From an uncultured Eubacterium sp. (GTDB taxonomy: Bacteria > Bacillota > Clostridia > Lachnospirales > Lachnospiraceae): DNA of 64,000 nt. The stretch's first letter is position 1; the number at the start of each line of letters is the position of its first letter. Below, one piece after another: positions 17,464 through 26,069 of the stretch. The notes beneath the pieces are model-generated. The model was not told where the DNA came from and searched no databases. It saw only the letters and a program-made list of their open reading frames with translations. Where the stretch lies: positions 25,029 to 89,028 of the forward strand of contig CAUCXT010000008.1 of NCBI GenBank assembly GCA_958446835.1, written 5' to 3'. A program made the position numbers and the translations under genes.

Positions 17464-18912
17464 ATGAAGAAAAATGTGCTTTTTGTATCATCGGAAGCAG
17501 TTCCGTTTATCAAGACGGGTGGCCTTGCTGATGTGGCGGGTTCTCTTCCGAAATATTTCGATAAGGAACGCTATGATGTGCGTGTCATGTTGCCAAAGTA
17601 TCTGTGTATTCCGGAGAAATGGCGCAGCCAGATGAAGTATGTTACACATTTTTATATGGATCTGGCATGGAGAAGCCAGTATGTAGGAGTATTGGAGATG
17701 GAGTATGCGGGGGTACACTATTATTTCATCGACAATGAATTCTACTTTGCGGGGCCGAAGCCTTATGGTTATATACACGAAGATATAGAAAAGTTTGCTT
17801 TTTTCAGTAAAGCAGCACTTTCGGCAATGCCGCTGTTAGGTTTTAAGCCTGATATAGTTCATTGCCATGATTGGCAGACAGGCCTTATTCCTGTTTATAT
17901 GAAGGAACGTTTCCATGACGGTGAGTTTTTCCGCGATATGAAATCCATCATGACGATACATAATCTTAAGTTTCAGGGAGTATGGGATCTTCAGAAGGTT
18001 AAGGACATTACAGGGCTTCCACCGTATTTCTTTACATCAGACAAGCTTGAGGCGTATGGTGATGCTAACTACCTTAAGGGTGGTATAGTATATGCTGATG
18101 CCGTCACCACGGTAAGCGACAGCTATGCCGAAGAGATAAAGACACCTTTTTACGGAGAACATCTCGATGGACTTATGAGAGCACGTTCAAATTGTCTGAC
18201 CGGTATTGTAAACGGAATTGACTATGAAGAATTCAACCCGGCTACAGATACCAGAATAGTTTCCAACTATAACCAGAAGACTTTCCGCAAAGAGAAGCCG
18301 AAGAATAAGAAGGCCCTTCAGCAGGAGCTTGGTCTTGAGGTCAATGATAAGAAGTTTATGATAGGAATTGTATCAAGACTTACTGACCAGAAGGGACTTG
18401 ATCTTATTGCATATATGATGGATCAGATATGTGCCGAGGACGTACAGCTTGTTATTTTGGGAACAGGTGAATCGCAGTATGAGAATATGTTCAGGCATTT
18501 TGCATGGAAATACCCGGACAGAGTTTCTGCGAACATCTACTATTCAGAGGATATGTCGCATAAGATATATGCTTCGTGTGATGCATTCCTTATGCCATCC
18601 CTTTTCGAGCCTTGCGGACTCAGCCAGTTGATGTCCCTTCGTTATGGCACGGTACCTATTGTGCGTGAAACAGGCGGACTTAAGGATACGGTTGAACCGT
18701 ATAATGAGTATGAGAGTACAGGTACAGGATTCTCATTCGCTAATTACAATGCACATGAGATGATGAACACCATTAACTACGCAAAGCATGTTTTTTATAA
18801 CAAGAAGAGAGAGTGGAATAAGATTGTAGACCGTGGAATGTTAAAGGACTTCTCATGGACAAGCTCCGCTAAGAAATATCAGAAGCTTTACGATAATCTT
18901 CTTGGAAACTAG
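17464..18912 (+). CDS. glgA: Glycogen synthase (GT5)
   Basis: Transfers glucose from ADP-glucose to the non-reducing end of glycogen. The 482-residue protein starts with the GT5 'SSEAVPFIKTGGLADVAGSL' and contains 'HCHDWQTGLIPVY', 'VSRLTDQKGLDL' and the C-terminal 'MPSLFEPCGLSQL' with the conserved E-x7-E site and 'VRETGGLKDTV'. It stands alone between its own promoter and a terminator; other glg genes are not in the window. Confidence 0.96.
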   Translation: MKKNVLFVSSEAVPFIKTGGLADVAGSLPKYFDKERYDVRVMLPKYLCIPEKWRSQMKYVTHFYMDLAWRSQYVGVLEMEYAGVHYYFIDNEFYFAGPKPYGYIHEDIEKFAFFSKAALSAMPLLGFKPDIVHCHDWQTGLIPVYMKERFHDGEFFRDMKSIMTIHNLKFQGVWDLQKVKDITGLPPYFFTSDKLEAYGDANYLKGGIVYADAVTTVSDSYAEEIKTPFYGEHLDGLMRARSNCLTGIVNGIDYEEFNPATDTRIVSNYNQKTFRKEKPKNKKALQQELGLEVNDKKFMIGIVSRLTDQKGLDLIAYMMDQICAEDVQLVILGTGESQYENMFRHFAWKYPDRVSANIYYSEDMSHKIYASCDAFLMPSLFEPCGLSQLMSLRYGTVPIVRETGGLKDTVEPYNEYESTGTGFSFANYNAHEMMNTINYAKHVFYNKKREWNKIVDRGMLKDFSWTSSAKKYQKLYDNLLGN

Positions 18913-18968
18913 TATAGAACAGATTGATTTAGAATCGGATTTGATAATTTTAATATATGGATTAAGGC

Positions 18969-19017
18969 AAAACAGAACTAATCAGGAGCAGATGATTGGT
19001 TCTGTTTTTGTTTTTTC
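18969..19017 (+). terminator. glgA terminator
   Basis: AAAACAGAACTAATCA (18969-18984) pairs with TGATTGGTTCTGTTTT (18993-19008) through one G-U, followed by a T-rich tail to 19016. Confidence 0.85.
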
Positions 19018-19048
19018 ACTTTAACAAGTCAATTTATTAAAAAATATG

Positions 19049-19077
19049 TTGCAACTTGCGAAATTCAATGATAATAT
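19049..19077 (+). promoter_or_regulatory. Possible promoter of the aminotransferase gene
   Basis: TTGCAA (19049-19054), 17-base spacer, TAATAT (19072-19077). The -10 matches the consensus at four of six positions. Confidence 0.4.
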
Positions 19078-19113
19078 ATTCTTCAAAAGTTAACTAACGG
19101 AGGTTTGAGCAAT

Positions 19114-20397
19114 ATGGAAAAGTACGAAATGTTAAGCAAAGATGAGCTAAAGTCAATTAAAGCAGCTCTCGAAGAAGAGTATGCCAAGGCACAGCATTTA
19201 GGACTTAAGCTTGATATGTCCAGAGGAAAGCCGGCACCGGCTCAGTTAGACCTTGCAATGGGAATTTTAGATGCGGTGAACAGTACATCCGATTATAAAT
19301 CGGAGGACGGAGTTGATTGCCGTAATTATGGAGGTCTTGACGGAATACCGGAGGCAAGACATTTTATGGCAGATGTTATGGGTGTTGATGCGTCAAATGT
19401 GATTATTTATGGTAATGCAAGTCTTAACATTATGTACGATACTATTTCCAGATTTATGCTCGAAGGAACAGGTGGCTGCACACCTTGGTGCAAGCTTGAC
19501 AAGGTTAAGTTCCTGTGTCCTGTACCGGGATATGACAGACATTTTGCTATTACACAGCATTTTGGTGTTGAGATGATTAACGTACCTATGAAAGAGGACG
19601 GTCCTGATATGGATATGGTTGAGAAGCTTGTCTCAGAGGATGAGAGTATCAAGGGTATATGGTGCGTGCCTAAGTTTTCCAACCCGGGTGGATGCGTGTA
19701 TTCGGATGAGGTTGTAAGAAGAATGGCTGCGCTTAAGCCTGCTGCGAAGGATTTCAGGATAATGTGGGATAATGCTTACGTTGTTCATTATCTTTATGAG
19801 GACAACCAGCCTCAGATTCTTGATATTCTTACTGAATGTGAGAAGGCAGGTAATCCTGATATGGTTTATGAATTCGCCTCCACATCCAAGATAAGCTTCG
19901 CCGGAGCCGGAATTGCTGCACTTGCCACATCGAAGGCTAACATTGCGGAGGTTAAGAAGTCATTGACAATCCAGACAATCGGTTATGATAAGCTGAACCA
20001 GTTAAGACATATAAGATTCTACAAGAACAAGCAGGGTATTATGGATCATATGATGAAGCAGGCTGAAATATTAAGACCTAAGTTTGAGGCAGTCGAGGAG
20101 ATTCTTGACAATGAACTTTCAGGTCTCGGCATCGGAACCTGGACTAAGCCTCTTGGAGGATATTTCATATCATTTGACGCAATGCCGGGCTGCGCTAAGG
20201 CTATAGTAGCGAAATGCAAAGAGGCAGGAATGGTTCTTACAGGAGCAGGAGCTACATTCCCTTACGGAAAAGATCCTGAGGATTCCAATATCAGAATTGC
20301 TCCGTCTTTCCCGACTGTTGACGAGATGAAGAAGGCGGCACTTTTGTTCACTCTCTGTGTTAAGCTTGTAAGTGTTGAAAAGCTGTTAGAGAAATAG
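19114..20397 (+). CDS. Aspartate aminotransferase-like, type Ic
   Basis: A PLP-dependent fold-type I enzyme of 427 residues, of the type Ic aspartate aminotransferase group (PF12897). Visible features are 'LDMSRGKPAP', 'YGGLDGIPEARHFMADVMG', the cofactor region 'IMWDNAYVVHYLY' and the Schiff-base region 'EFASTSKISFAGAGI', where the lysine is expected to hold PLP. Start ATG 19114 has GGAGGT nine bases upstream. Substrate specificity beyond aspartate/2-oxoglutarate is not shown by sequence. Confidence 0.88.
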   Translation: MEKYEMLSKDELKSIKAALEEEYAKAQHLGLKLDMSRGKPAPAQLDLAMGILDAVNSTSDYKSEDGVDCRNYGGLDGIPEARHFMADVMGVDASNVIIYGNASLNIMYDTISRFMLEGTGGCTPWCKLDKVKFLCPVPGYDRHFAITQHFGVEMINVPMKEDGPDMDMVEKLVSEDESIKGIWCVPKFSNPGGCVYSDEVVRRMAALKPAAKDFRIMWDNAYVVHYLYEDNQPQILDILTECEKAGNPDMVYEFASTSKISFAGAGIAALATSKANIAEVKKSLTIQTIGYDKLNQLRHIRFYKNKQGIMDHMMKQAEILRPKFEAVEEILDNELSGLGIGTWTKPLGGYFISFDAMPGCAKAIVAKCKEAGMVLTGAGATFPYGKDPEDSNIRIAPSFPTVDEMKKAALLFTLCVKLVSVEKLLEK

Positions 20398-20466
20398 AAC
20401 TTTTAGTGAATTGTTTTTGAAAGTTAAGTTTATGATAATTTTAACCTTAGAGAGGAAAATGAGAAG

Positions 20467-21264
20467 ATGAGTACATTTGGATTTATCGGAATGGGCAATA
20501 TGGGATATGCCATGTTAAAAGGTCTTTTAAAGACTTATTCTCCCGCTGATATTGTCTTTTCATGTGCTACGGATAAAAAGAGGGTGACAGTAAGCGATGA
20601 GACAGGAGTGAGGGCTGCTTCCGGAAATGCTGAATGTGCTAATAGTGCAAAATACATTATCCTTGCAGTAAAACCACAGGTGTATGATGCTGTTATCAAG
20701 AACCTCATGTATGTTGTGACGGAGGAACATGTAATTATCTCACTTTCACCCAGCCATTCGATAGATGCACTCAAGGCAAAGTTTGAAAAGCCTGTCCGCG
20801 TGGTGCGCGCAATGCCGAACACACCTGCACTTATAGGGGAAGCCATGACCGGAGTGGCTTATGATGCCATGGAATTTTCTTTTGAGGAAAAGGAAGTTTT
20901 AGATAATTTTTTTAAATCATTTGGTACATATAGGCTGGTAGATGAAAAACTTATGAACGCTGTCACATGCGCAAGCGGAAGTTCCCCTGCCTATGTATAT
21001 ATGTTTATCGAGGCCATGGCAGATGCATGCGTCAAGCATGGAATGCCGCGTCAGGCAGCTTATGAATTCGTTGCACAGACTGTTGTAGGGGCAGGCAGAA
21101 TGGTTCTCGAGACTAATGAACATCCCGGAATGTTAAAAGATAAGGTATGCTCCCCGGGCGGAACAACTATTGCGGGTGTTGCGGCACTTGAGGAGCATGG
21201 CTTCAGGAATTCTATTATCAAGGCTGTGGATGCATGCTTTGATAAATGTAACGGAATAAAGTAA
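20467..21264 (+). CDS. proC: Pyrroline-5-carboxylate reductase
   Basis: Last step of proline synthesis: reduction of P5C with NAD(P)H. The 265-residue protein opens with the Rossmann motif 'FIGMGNMGYAMLKGL' and has 'RAMPNTPALIGEAMTG' and the C-terminal signature around 'DKVCSPGGTTIAGVAALEE'. AGAGAGG precedes the ATG. It lies 70 bases after the aminotransferase and is probably co-transcribed with it. Confidence 0.95.
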   Translation: MSTFGFIGMGNMGYAMLKGLLKTYSPADIVFSCATDKKRVTVSDETGVRAASGNAECANSAKYIILAVKPQVYDAVIKNLMYVVTEEHVIISLSPSHSIDALKAKFEKPVRVVRAMPNTPALIGEAMTGVAYDAMEFSFEEKEVLDNFFKSFGTYRLVDEKLMNAVTCASGSSPAYVYMFIEAMADACVKHGMPRQAAYEFVAQTVVGAGRMVLETNEHPGMLKDKVCSPGGTTIAGVAALEEHGFRNSIIKAVDACFDKCNGIK

Positions 21265-21307
21265 TATATTTACAAGATTATACTAGTTTATGTGAAAAGG
21301 AATTATT

Positions 21308-21844
21308 ATGGAAATTATTAAACGTCTTAATCGTGAACTTGTCTACAAGGGTACAGTTATCAATATGTATAAGGATACAGTTCAGGTTCAGAACGGTCAT
21401 ATTGCAGAGTGGGATTTTATAGGACACAAGGGGGCTGCCGCTGTGGTGCCGGTTCTTGATGACGGACGTGTCCTTATGGTAAAGCAATATAGGAATGCAC
21501 TTGACAGAATGACTATAGAGGTGCCGGCAGGTGGAAGAGATACAACGGATGAACCTTATATTACATGCGCCTCAAGAGAGCTTGAGGAGGAGACAGGGTA
21601 CAGATCTGATGACCTCGAGTTCCTCATATCAGTGCAGACAACGGTTGCGTTCTGCAACGAGAAGATTGACGTCTTTGTCGCGAGAAACCTGAAAAAGACT
21701 CATCAGCATCTTGATGAGGATGAATGTGTCGAAGTTGAAGCGTATGATGTCGATGATCTGATTGACATGATCTATGCGGGAAAGCTTCAGGACGGAAAAA
21801 CAATGGCAGCTATAATGGCATATAAGCTGAAATATGCAAAATAA
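21308..21844 (+). CDS. Nudix hydrolase, ADP-ribose pyrophosphatase type
   Basis: A 178-residue Nudix protein with a complete Nudix box: Gly, five residues, Glu, seven residues, then 'RELEEETGY'. The N-terminal 'VINMYKDTVQVQNG' and 'VLMVKQYRNAL' are typical of ADP-ribose pyrophosphatases (NudF). Gene order Nudix-spoIIM-xerD-deoB is shared with Bacillus, supporting a NudF role in sugar-nucleotide clean-up. Confidence 0.9.
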   Translation: MEIIKRLNRELVYKGTVINMYKDTVQVQNGHIAEWDFIGHKGAAAVVPVLDDGRVLMVKQYRNALDRMTIEVPAGGRDTTDEPYITCASRELEEETGYRSDDLEFLISVQTTVAFCNEKIDVFVARNLKKTHQHLDEDECVEVEAYDVDDLIDMIYAGKLQDGKTMAAIMAYKLKYAK

Positions 21845-21857
21845 GTAATAAAGTTTT

Positions 21858-21914
21858 AAAAAGTCTCATATCTTGTTTTGTCCATAGTTGACAGAAAGGA
21901 TTTGGGACTTTTTT
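21858..21914 (+). terminator. Hairpin ending at the spoIIM start codon
   Basis: AAAAAGTCTCA (21858-21868) pairs with TTGGGACTTTTT-side bases 21903-21913 (11 bp, one G-U), with a 34-base loop that holds AGAAAGGA (21893-21900). The T tract runs straight into the ATG at 21915. It may end Nudix transcription and limit spoIIM expression. Confidence 0.5.
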
Positions 21915-22484
21915 ATGCAAAAAAAAACAATTGAGCTGGCAGGAGCAGACAGGCTTATTATTCTTTTTTTCTTTGGAATCATGATTGGGTCAATAATTGC
22001 CAATCTTATTCCCTTTTCGTGGGTTCAGGCTATGAATGTATGGAGTGCGGATTATATAATCGCTTTTATGTCGAAAACTGTAAAATATTCTACAATGTTC
22101 CGTTATCTGCTGCGCATCCGCGGTTTAATAATGATAGGCTTGTTTCTTGTAATGATGACTCCGTTCGTCAAGAAGCTTCTGTATATTATTCCGGTATATA
22201 TTGGTGTGGCATGGGGAATGATAAGTTCAATAATTATGATGGAGCATGGAATAAATGGCATCAGAATATGTTTTTTTCTTTTGTTTCCGCATTTTATATT
22301 TTATATAGCCGGAATTATAATGATGTTATACAAAATTCTGAAAAGGACTGTTACCTCAAAAGGATTTGATGTTACATTTTTTCTTGTTTTTTTATTCGCC
22401 GCTATGATGATTACGGCAGGAATAATGGCTGAGTCATATATAAATGTAAGTGTAATGCCATGGGTACTTGAACAGATGACGTAA
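21915..22484 (+). CDS. spoIIM: Stage II sporulation protein M-like membrane protein
   Basis: A 189-residue protein with about five membrane segments. In B. subtilis SpoIIM belongs to the SpoIID-P-M complex that drives engulfment of the forespore. Sequence similarity is weak to the eye; the call rests on topology, length near the usual 210, and location between the Nudix gene and xerD, which matches Bacillus. The start is unsure: ATG 21915 is taken, but TTG 21888 is in frame. The hairpin ending at the ATG is odd. Confidence 0.65.
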   Translation: MQKKTIELAGADRLIILFFFGIMIGSIIANLIPFSWVQAMNVWSADYIIAFMSKTVKYSTMFRYLLRIRGLIMIGLFLVMMTPFVKKLLYIIPVYIGVAWGMISSIIMMEHGINGIRICFFLLFPHFIFYIAGIIMMLYKILKRTVTSKGFDVTFFLVFLFAAMMITAGIMAESYINVSVMPWVLEQMT

Positions 22485-22553
22485 AAACATATTGATTTTA
22501 TGTTATTGTTTATTTATAATATCATTTACAACTTGAAGGAACGAAGGAATACC

Positions 22554-23441
22554 ATGGAACAGGAAATAGACGAGTACATAGAATATATTGGAAGAAATAG
22601 ACAAAAATCCGACAATACAATTGCTTCTTACAAGAGCGATTTATATAAGCTTATGAATTACCTGAATGATGATTTAAAGCTTGAAGAATGGGCACAGGTT
22701 ACAGAGACGGACATCAATTCTTATATCATGTATTTGCAGAGCCAAGGGTGTGCACCATCTACGATTGCAAGGCATGTGGTTTCGGTAAAAGCCTTTTTTG
22801 AATATTGTCACAGAAAGGGTAAAATATCTGCTGAACCGGCATTAAATATCAAGCCGCCAAGGCATGAAAAGAAAATACCTGAAGTAATATCGGTTGATAA
22901 TGTTGTAAAGCTATTAACCGCACCGGATGGCAATTCTCCGAAACAGTTGAGGGATCGCGCAATGTTAGAATTACTTTATGCCACCGGGATAAAGGTGTCG
23001 GAACTTGTCGCTATTAAGATGGATGATATCAACTTGCAGATAGGCTATGTCAACTGCAGGACTGTCATGCATGACCGAATTATTCCATTCGGAAATGAGG
23101 CAAAACAGGCATTGATGCGTTATCTTAAGGATGGACGTGGAGCCTTAGTAGGTGAGAATGATAGCGAATACTTTTTTACAAATATCAGGGGTGAAGCTAT
23201 GAGCCGTCAGGGTTTTTGGAAGATTATTAAGGCTTATGCCAAAAAAGCTGGGATAGAGGAGGATATCACTCCATATACGCTCAGACATTCTTTCGCCGCA
23301 CACATGATAAGCAATGGTGCAGACATCTATGCTGTATCAGAGATGCTTGGACATCTTGATGTATCTGCAACGCAGGTATATTCTGGCTTTTCCAATTCAA
23401 GATTGCGTGATGTGTACACAAAAGCTCACCCGAGAGGGTGA
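22554..23441 (+). CDS. xerD: XerD-position tyrosine recombinase, catalytic residues altered
   Basis: XerD works with XerC to resolve chromosome dimers at dif. This 295-residue protein has the SAM-like N-terminal domain (about 1-90) and the catalytic domain with 'TPYTLRHSFAAHM' and 'LGHLDVSATQVYSG'. Arg244, His267 and Tyr276 of the active site are present. However the box I arginine is Lys147 ('YATGIKVSELV'), the beta-hairpin lysine is absent ('CRTVMHDRIIP'), and the HxxR histidine is Tyr241. Recombinase activity is therefore doubtful. ATG 22554 follows GAAGGAA; the locus is the core xerD one. Confidence 0.85.
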   Translation: MEQEIDEYIEYIGRNRQKSDNTIASYKSDLYKLMNYLNDDLKLEEWAQVTETDINSYIMYLQSQGCAPSTIARHVVSVKAFFEYCHRKGKISAEPALNIKPPRHEKKIPEVISVDNVVKLLTAPDGNSPKQLRDRAMLELLYATGIKVSELVAIKMDDINLQIGYVNCRTVMHDRIIPFGNEAKQALMRYLKDGRGALVGENDSEYFFTNIRGEAMSRQGFWKIIKAYAKKAGIEEDITPYTLRHSFAAHMISNGADIYAVSEMLGHLDVSATQVYSGFSNSRLRDVYTKAHPRG

Positions 23442-23448
23442 GCTTTTT
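23420..23448 (+). terminator. xerD terminator overlapping the coding end
   Basis: AAAAGCTCACCC (23420-23431) and GGGTGAGCTTTT (23436-23447) form a perfect 12-bp stem with loop GAGA and a T tail. The left arm encodes the last residues of XerD and the stop codon TGA is inside the right arm. Confidence 0.9.
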
Positions 23449-23515
23449 ATATTGCTCCGTACAATGGAGCTACATTCATAGATTAAATGAACATGTTTTG
23501 ACACAGGAATCTCAA

Positions 23516-24544
23516 TCAGCAATTCTCAGCAATATAGTAGAGGAGCTTCTCTGTATCCTCCCAGCCAAGGCAAGGGTCGGTGATTGACTTGCCATAGATA
23601 TGCTCATCAATCTTCTGGTTGCCCGGTTCAATATAACTTTCTATCATTACTCCCTTTACAAGATTATTGACATCAGCGGAGTGCTTTCTGCTTTCCAATA
23701 CTTCCTTTACAATGCGCACCTGCTCAGCGTACTGCTTATTTGAGTTGCTGTGGTTTGAATCCACGATTGTCGCCATATTCTTGAGATTCTTCTGGCTGTA
23801 CATTTCAAAAAGTCTTACAAGATCCTCATAATGATAGTTAGGAATGTTCTGACCGTGCTTGTTTGTTGCACCGCGCAGAATGGTGTGGGTGAGAGGATTT
23901 CCGTCCGTCTTTACCTCCCAGCCTCTATATATGAAGGAATGTGCGTGTTGTGCGGCTACAACAGAATTGAGCATGACTGTATAGTCACCGCTTGTAGGAT
24001 TCTTCATTCCGGCAGGAACATCCATTCCACTTACGGTAAGTCTGTGCTGCTGATCCTCGACCGAACGTGCTCCCACAGCAACGTATGACAAAATATCCGA
24101 TAAAAATTCATAGTTTTCCGGGTAGAGCATTTCATCCGCAGGCGTGAGGTGAGTCTCGTTCATGACACGGATATGCATTTTTCTGATAGCCATTATGCCT
24201 GCAAGCATATCAGGCTTCTTTTCAGGGTCCGGCTGATGTAACATTCCCTTGTAGCCCTCTCCCGTGGTTCGCGGCTTGTTGGTATATACTCTTGGAACTA
24301 TAAGAACCTTATCCTTGATTTTTTCCTGAACCTTGGCAAGGCGGCATGTGTAATCGCACACAGGGTCCTCATGGTCTGCGGAGCAAGGACCGACTATTGC
24401 CAGAAATTTAGATGAATTGCCTGTGATAATATCGGCAATCTCCTTGTCGCGTTCGCGCTTGATATTGGCAAGTTCTTCACTCACCGGAATAAGTTCTTTT
24501 ACAACCTGTGGTGAAGGAAGCTCTTTTACATATTCAAATCCCAT
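23516..24544 (-). CDS. aroF: 3-deoxy-7-phosphoheptulonate synthase (class I, AroFGH type)
   Basis: First step of the shikimate pathway, joining PEP and erythrose-4-phosphate to DAHP. The 342-residue protein has the class I features 'AIVGPCSADHEDPV', 'PRVYTNKPRTTGEGYKG', 'VGARSVEDQQHR', 'GMKNPTSGDY' and 'TIVDSNHSNSNKQ'. Which aromatic amino acid inhibits it cannot be told. It lies alone on the minus strand between xerD and deoB, interrupting the Bacillus-like order. Confidence 0.95.
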   Translation of the reverse strand: MGFEYVKELPSPQVVKELIPVSEELANIKRERDKEIADIITGNSSKFLAIVGPCSADHEDPVCDYTCRLAKVQEKIKDKVLIVPRVYTNKPRTTGEGYKGMLHQPDPEKKPDMLAGIMAIRKMHIRVMNETHLTPADEMLYPENYEFLSDILSYVAVGARSVEDQQHRLTVSGMDVPAGMKNPTSGDYTVMLNSVVAAQHAHSFIYRGWEVKTDGNPLTHTILRGATNKHGQNIPNYHYEDLVRLFEMYSQKNLKNMATIVDSNHSNSNKQYAEQVRIVKEVLESRKHSADVNNLVKGVMIESYIEPGNQKIDEHIYGKSITDPCLGWEDTEKLLYYIAENC

Positions 24545-24641
24545 TTTATCCTCGTTTCTTCAAGTGGATGATATTATCAAAAGTGACATTTGTGAAAGCC
24601 TTTGGTGAATATAACCGACCTGATTATATATTTTATGAATT

Positions 24642-24670
24642 ATGATAACATGTTAATGTGTAAAATGCAA
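24642..24670 (-). promoter_or_regulatory. aroF promoter
   Basis: Read on the minus strand: TTGCAT (24670-24665), 17-base spacer, TATCAT (24647-24642). Confidence 0.65.
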
Positions 24671-24724
24671 ATGTCGGATTATATTTGTTTCTTGATGAAT
24701 TTTATGCTTTTTATATTAATTTAA

Positions 24725-24753
24725 TTGAATAAAAGCAAAAAGTAAGTTATACT
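24725..24753 (+). promoter_or_regulatory. deoB promoter
   Basis: TTGAAT (24725-24730), 17-base spacer, TATACT (24748-24753). Confidence 0.7.
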
Positions 24754-24870
24754 ATATATAAATGGGGTATTATGCCTTATGGCTATTTTGACGCAGCACA
24801 AGGATAAAACCACTGAAATATAAACTGCAGTGTATTGAATAAGTATCTGATATGAAAGGAATGATAATAG

Positions 24871-26037
24871 ATGAAGAGAGTAATATGGATTATTTTAGAC
24901 AGCGTTGGAATGGGTGAACAGCCGGATGCAGCTAGATTCGGTGATGTTGGCACACATACACTCGCACATGTATGGGAGTATAATAATGGACTTAAAATCC
25001 CTAATATGATCAAGATGGGACTTGGAAACATTGAAGGCATGAAGTCACTTGACACAACAGAAGTACCTACAGCTGCATACGGCAAATGTGCGGAGCTTTC
25101 AGACGGTAAGGATACAACAGTAGGACATTGGGAGATGGTTGGTATTGAGACGAAGGTTGCTTTCCCGACATATCCGAACGGTTTCCCGGCTGAGGTTATA
25201 GATGAGTTCGTGAAGCGCACAGGAGTACCTGGCGTGCTTGGAAACTGCACAGCTTCGGGAACAGAGATTATTGAGAGACTTGGTGAAGAACATGCCGCTA
25301 CCGGAAAGCCTATAGTATATACATCTGCCGACAGCGTTTTCCAGATTGCAGCCAACATTGATGTCATACCTCTTGAAAGACTCTATGAACTATGCCGCAT
25401 TGCAAGAGAGATGCTTCATGGAGATCACAATGTTTCAAGAGTTATCGCAAGACCGTTTAAGGGCACAAAGGGTAATTATGAGAGGACACCGGACAGAAGA
25501 GATTATGCCATTCTTCCGCCTCAGAACAACCTGCTTGTTCACATTAAGGATGCCGGACAAGATGTCATAGGTGTAGGCAAGATTGAGGATATTTTCGCAG
25601 GTGTCGGAATAACTGAGGCAGTCCACACCAAGGACAATATGGATGGTGTGGACAGAACTGTAAACTACATGAAAGAAGATAACAAGGGACTTATTTTCAC
25701 CAATCTTGTAGAATTTGACTCTAAGTGGGGACATAGAAATGATCCTGCAGGATACGGCAAGGGTCTTGAAGCTTTCGATGCAAGACTTCCTGAGATTATT
25801 GCAGCTATGAAGGAGGATGATATACTTATAATCAATTCCGACCACGGCTGCGATCCGACAACTCCGGGAACAGACCATACAAGAGAGTATATCCCGGTTC
25901 TTGTATATGGAAAGAATGTCAAGCCTGCAAGTCTCCACATAAGAAAATCCTTTGCTGACATCGGACAGACGATTGCAGAGTACCTTGAAGCAGAGCCTAT
26001 CGTGATAGGCGAGAGCTTCCTTAAGGAAATCATGTAA
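24871..26037 (+). CDS. deoB: Phosphopentomutase
   Basis: Interconverts (deoxy)ribose-1-phosphate and -5-phosphate in nucleoside salvage. The 388-residue protein belongs to the alkaline-phosphatase-like metalloenzymes: 'WIILDSVGMGEQPDA' with the first metal Asp, 'KDTTVGHWEMVG' with the phospho-acceptor Thr, and 'NSDHGCDPTTPGTDHTRE' with further metal ligands. It is followed 32 bases later by the pyrimidine phosphorylase that supplies its substrate. Confidence 0.96.
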   Translation: MKRVIWIILDSVGMGEQPDAARFGDVGTHTLAHVWEYNNGLKIPNMIKMGLGNIEGMKSLDTTEVPTAAYGKCAELSDGKDTTVGHWEMVGIETKVAFPTYPNGFPAEVIDEFVKRTGVPGVLGNCTASGTEIIERLGEEHAATGKPIVYTSADSVFQIAANIDVIPLERLYELCRIAREMLHGDHNVSRVIARPFKGTKGNYERTPDRRDYAILPPQNNLLVHIKDAGQDVIGVGKIEDIFAGVGITEAVHTKDNMDGVDRTVNYMKEDNKGLIFTNLVEFDSKWGHRNDPAGYGKGLEAFDARLPEIIAAMKEDDILIINSDHGCDPTTPGTDHTREYIPVLVYGKNVKPASLHIRKSFADIGQTIAEYLEAEPIVIGESFLKEIM

Positions 26038-26069
26038 TCAGAAATATTTTTGACAATGAGGAAAACGAC

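Larger units (their letters stand above)
24545..24870. other. Divergent promoter region aroF / deoB
   Basis: This 326-base gap has no gene. It holds a minus-strand promoter for aroF and a plus-strand promoter for deoB (listed separately). The leaders are about 100 bases each; I see no recognisable riboswitch or T-box in either. Confidence 0.6.

Noticed and set aside
22554..23441. Tyrosine recombinase as a marker of an integrated mobile element
   Set aside because: It lies in the core Nudix-spoIIM-xerD-deoB neighbourhood, with no attachment repeats or cargo genes.
24545..24870. T-box or aromatic amino acid attenuator for aroF
   Set aside because: No T-box sequence, specifier stem or terminator/antiterminator pair was seen in the aroF leader.
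24783..25367. 194-codon minus-strand ORF over the deoB start
   Set aside because: Antisense to conserved deoB motifs; covers the deoB ribosome site and leader.
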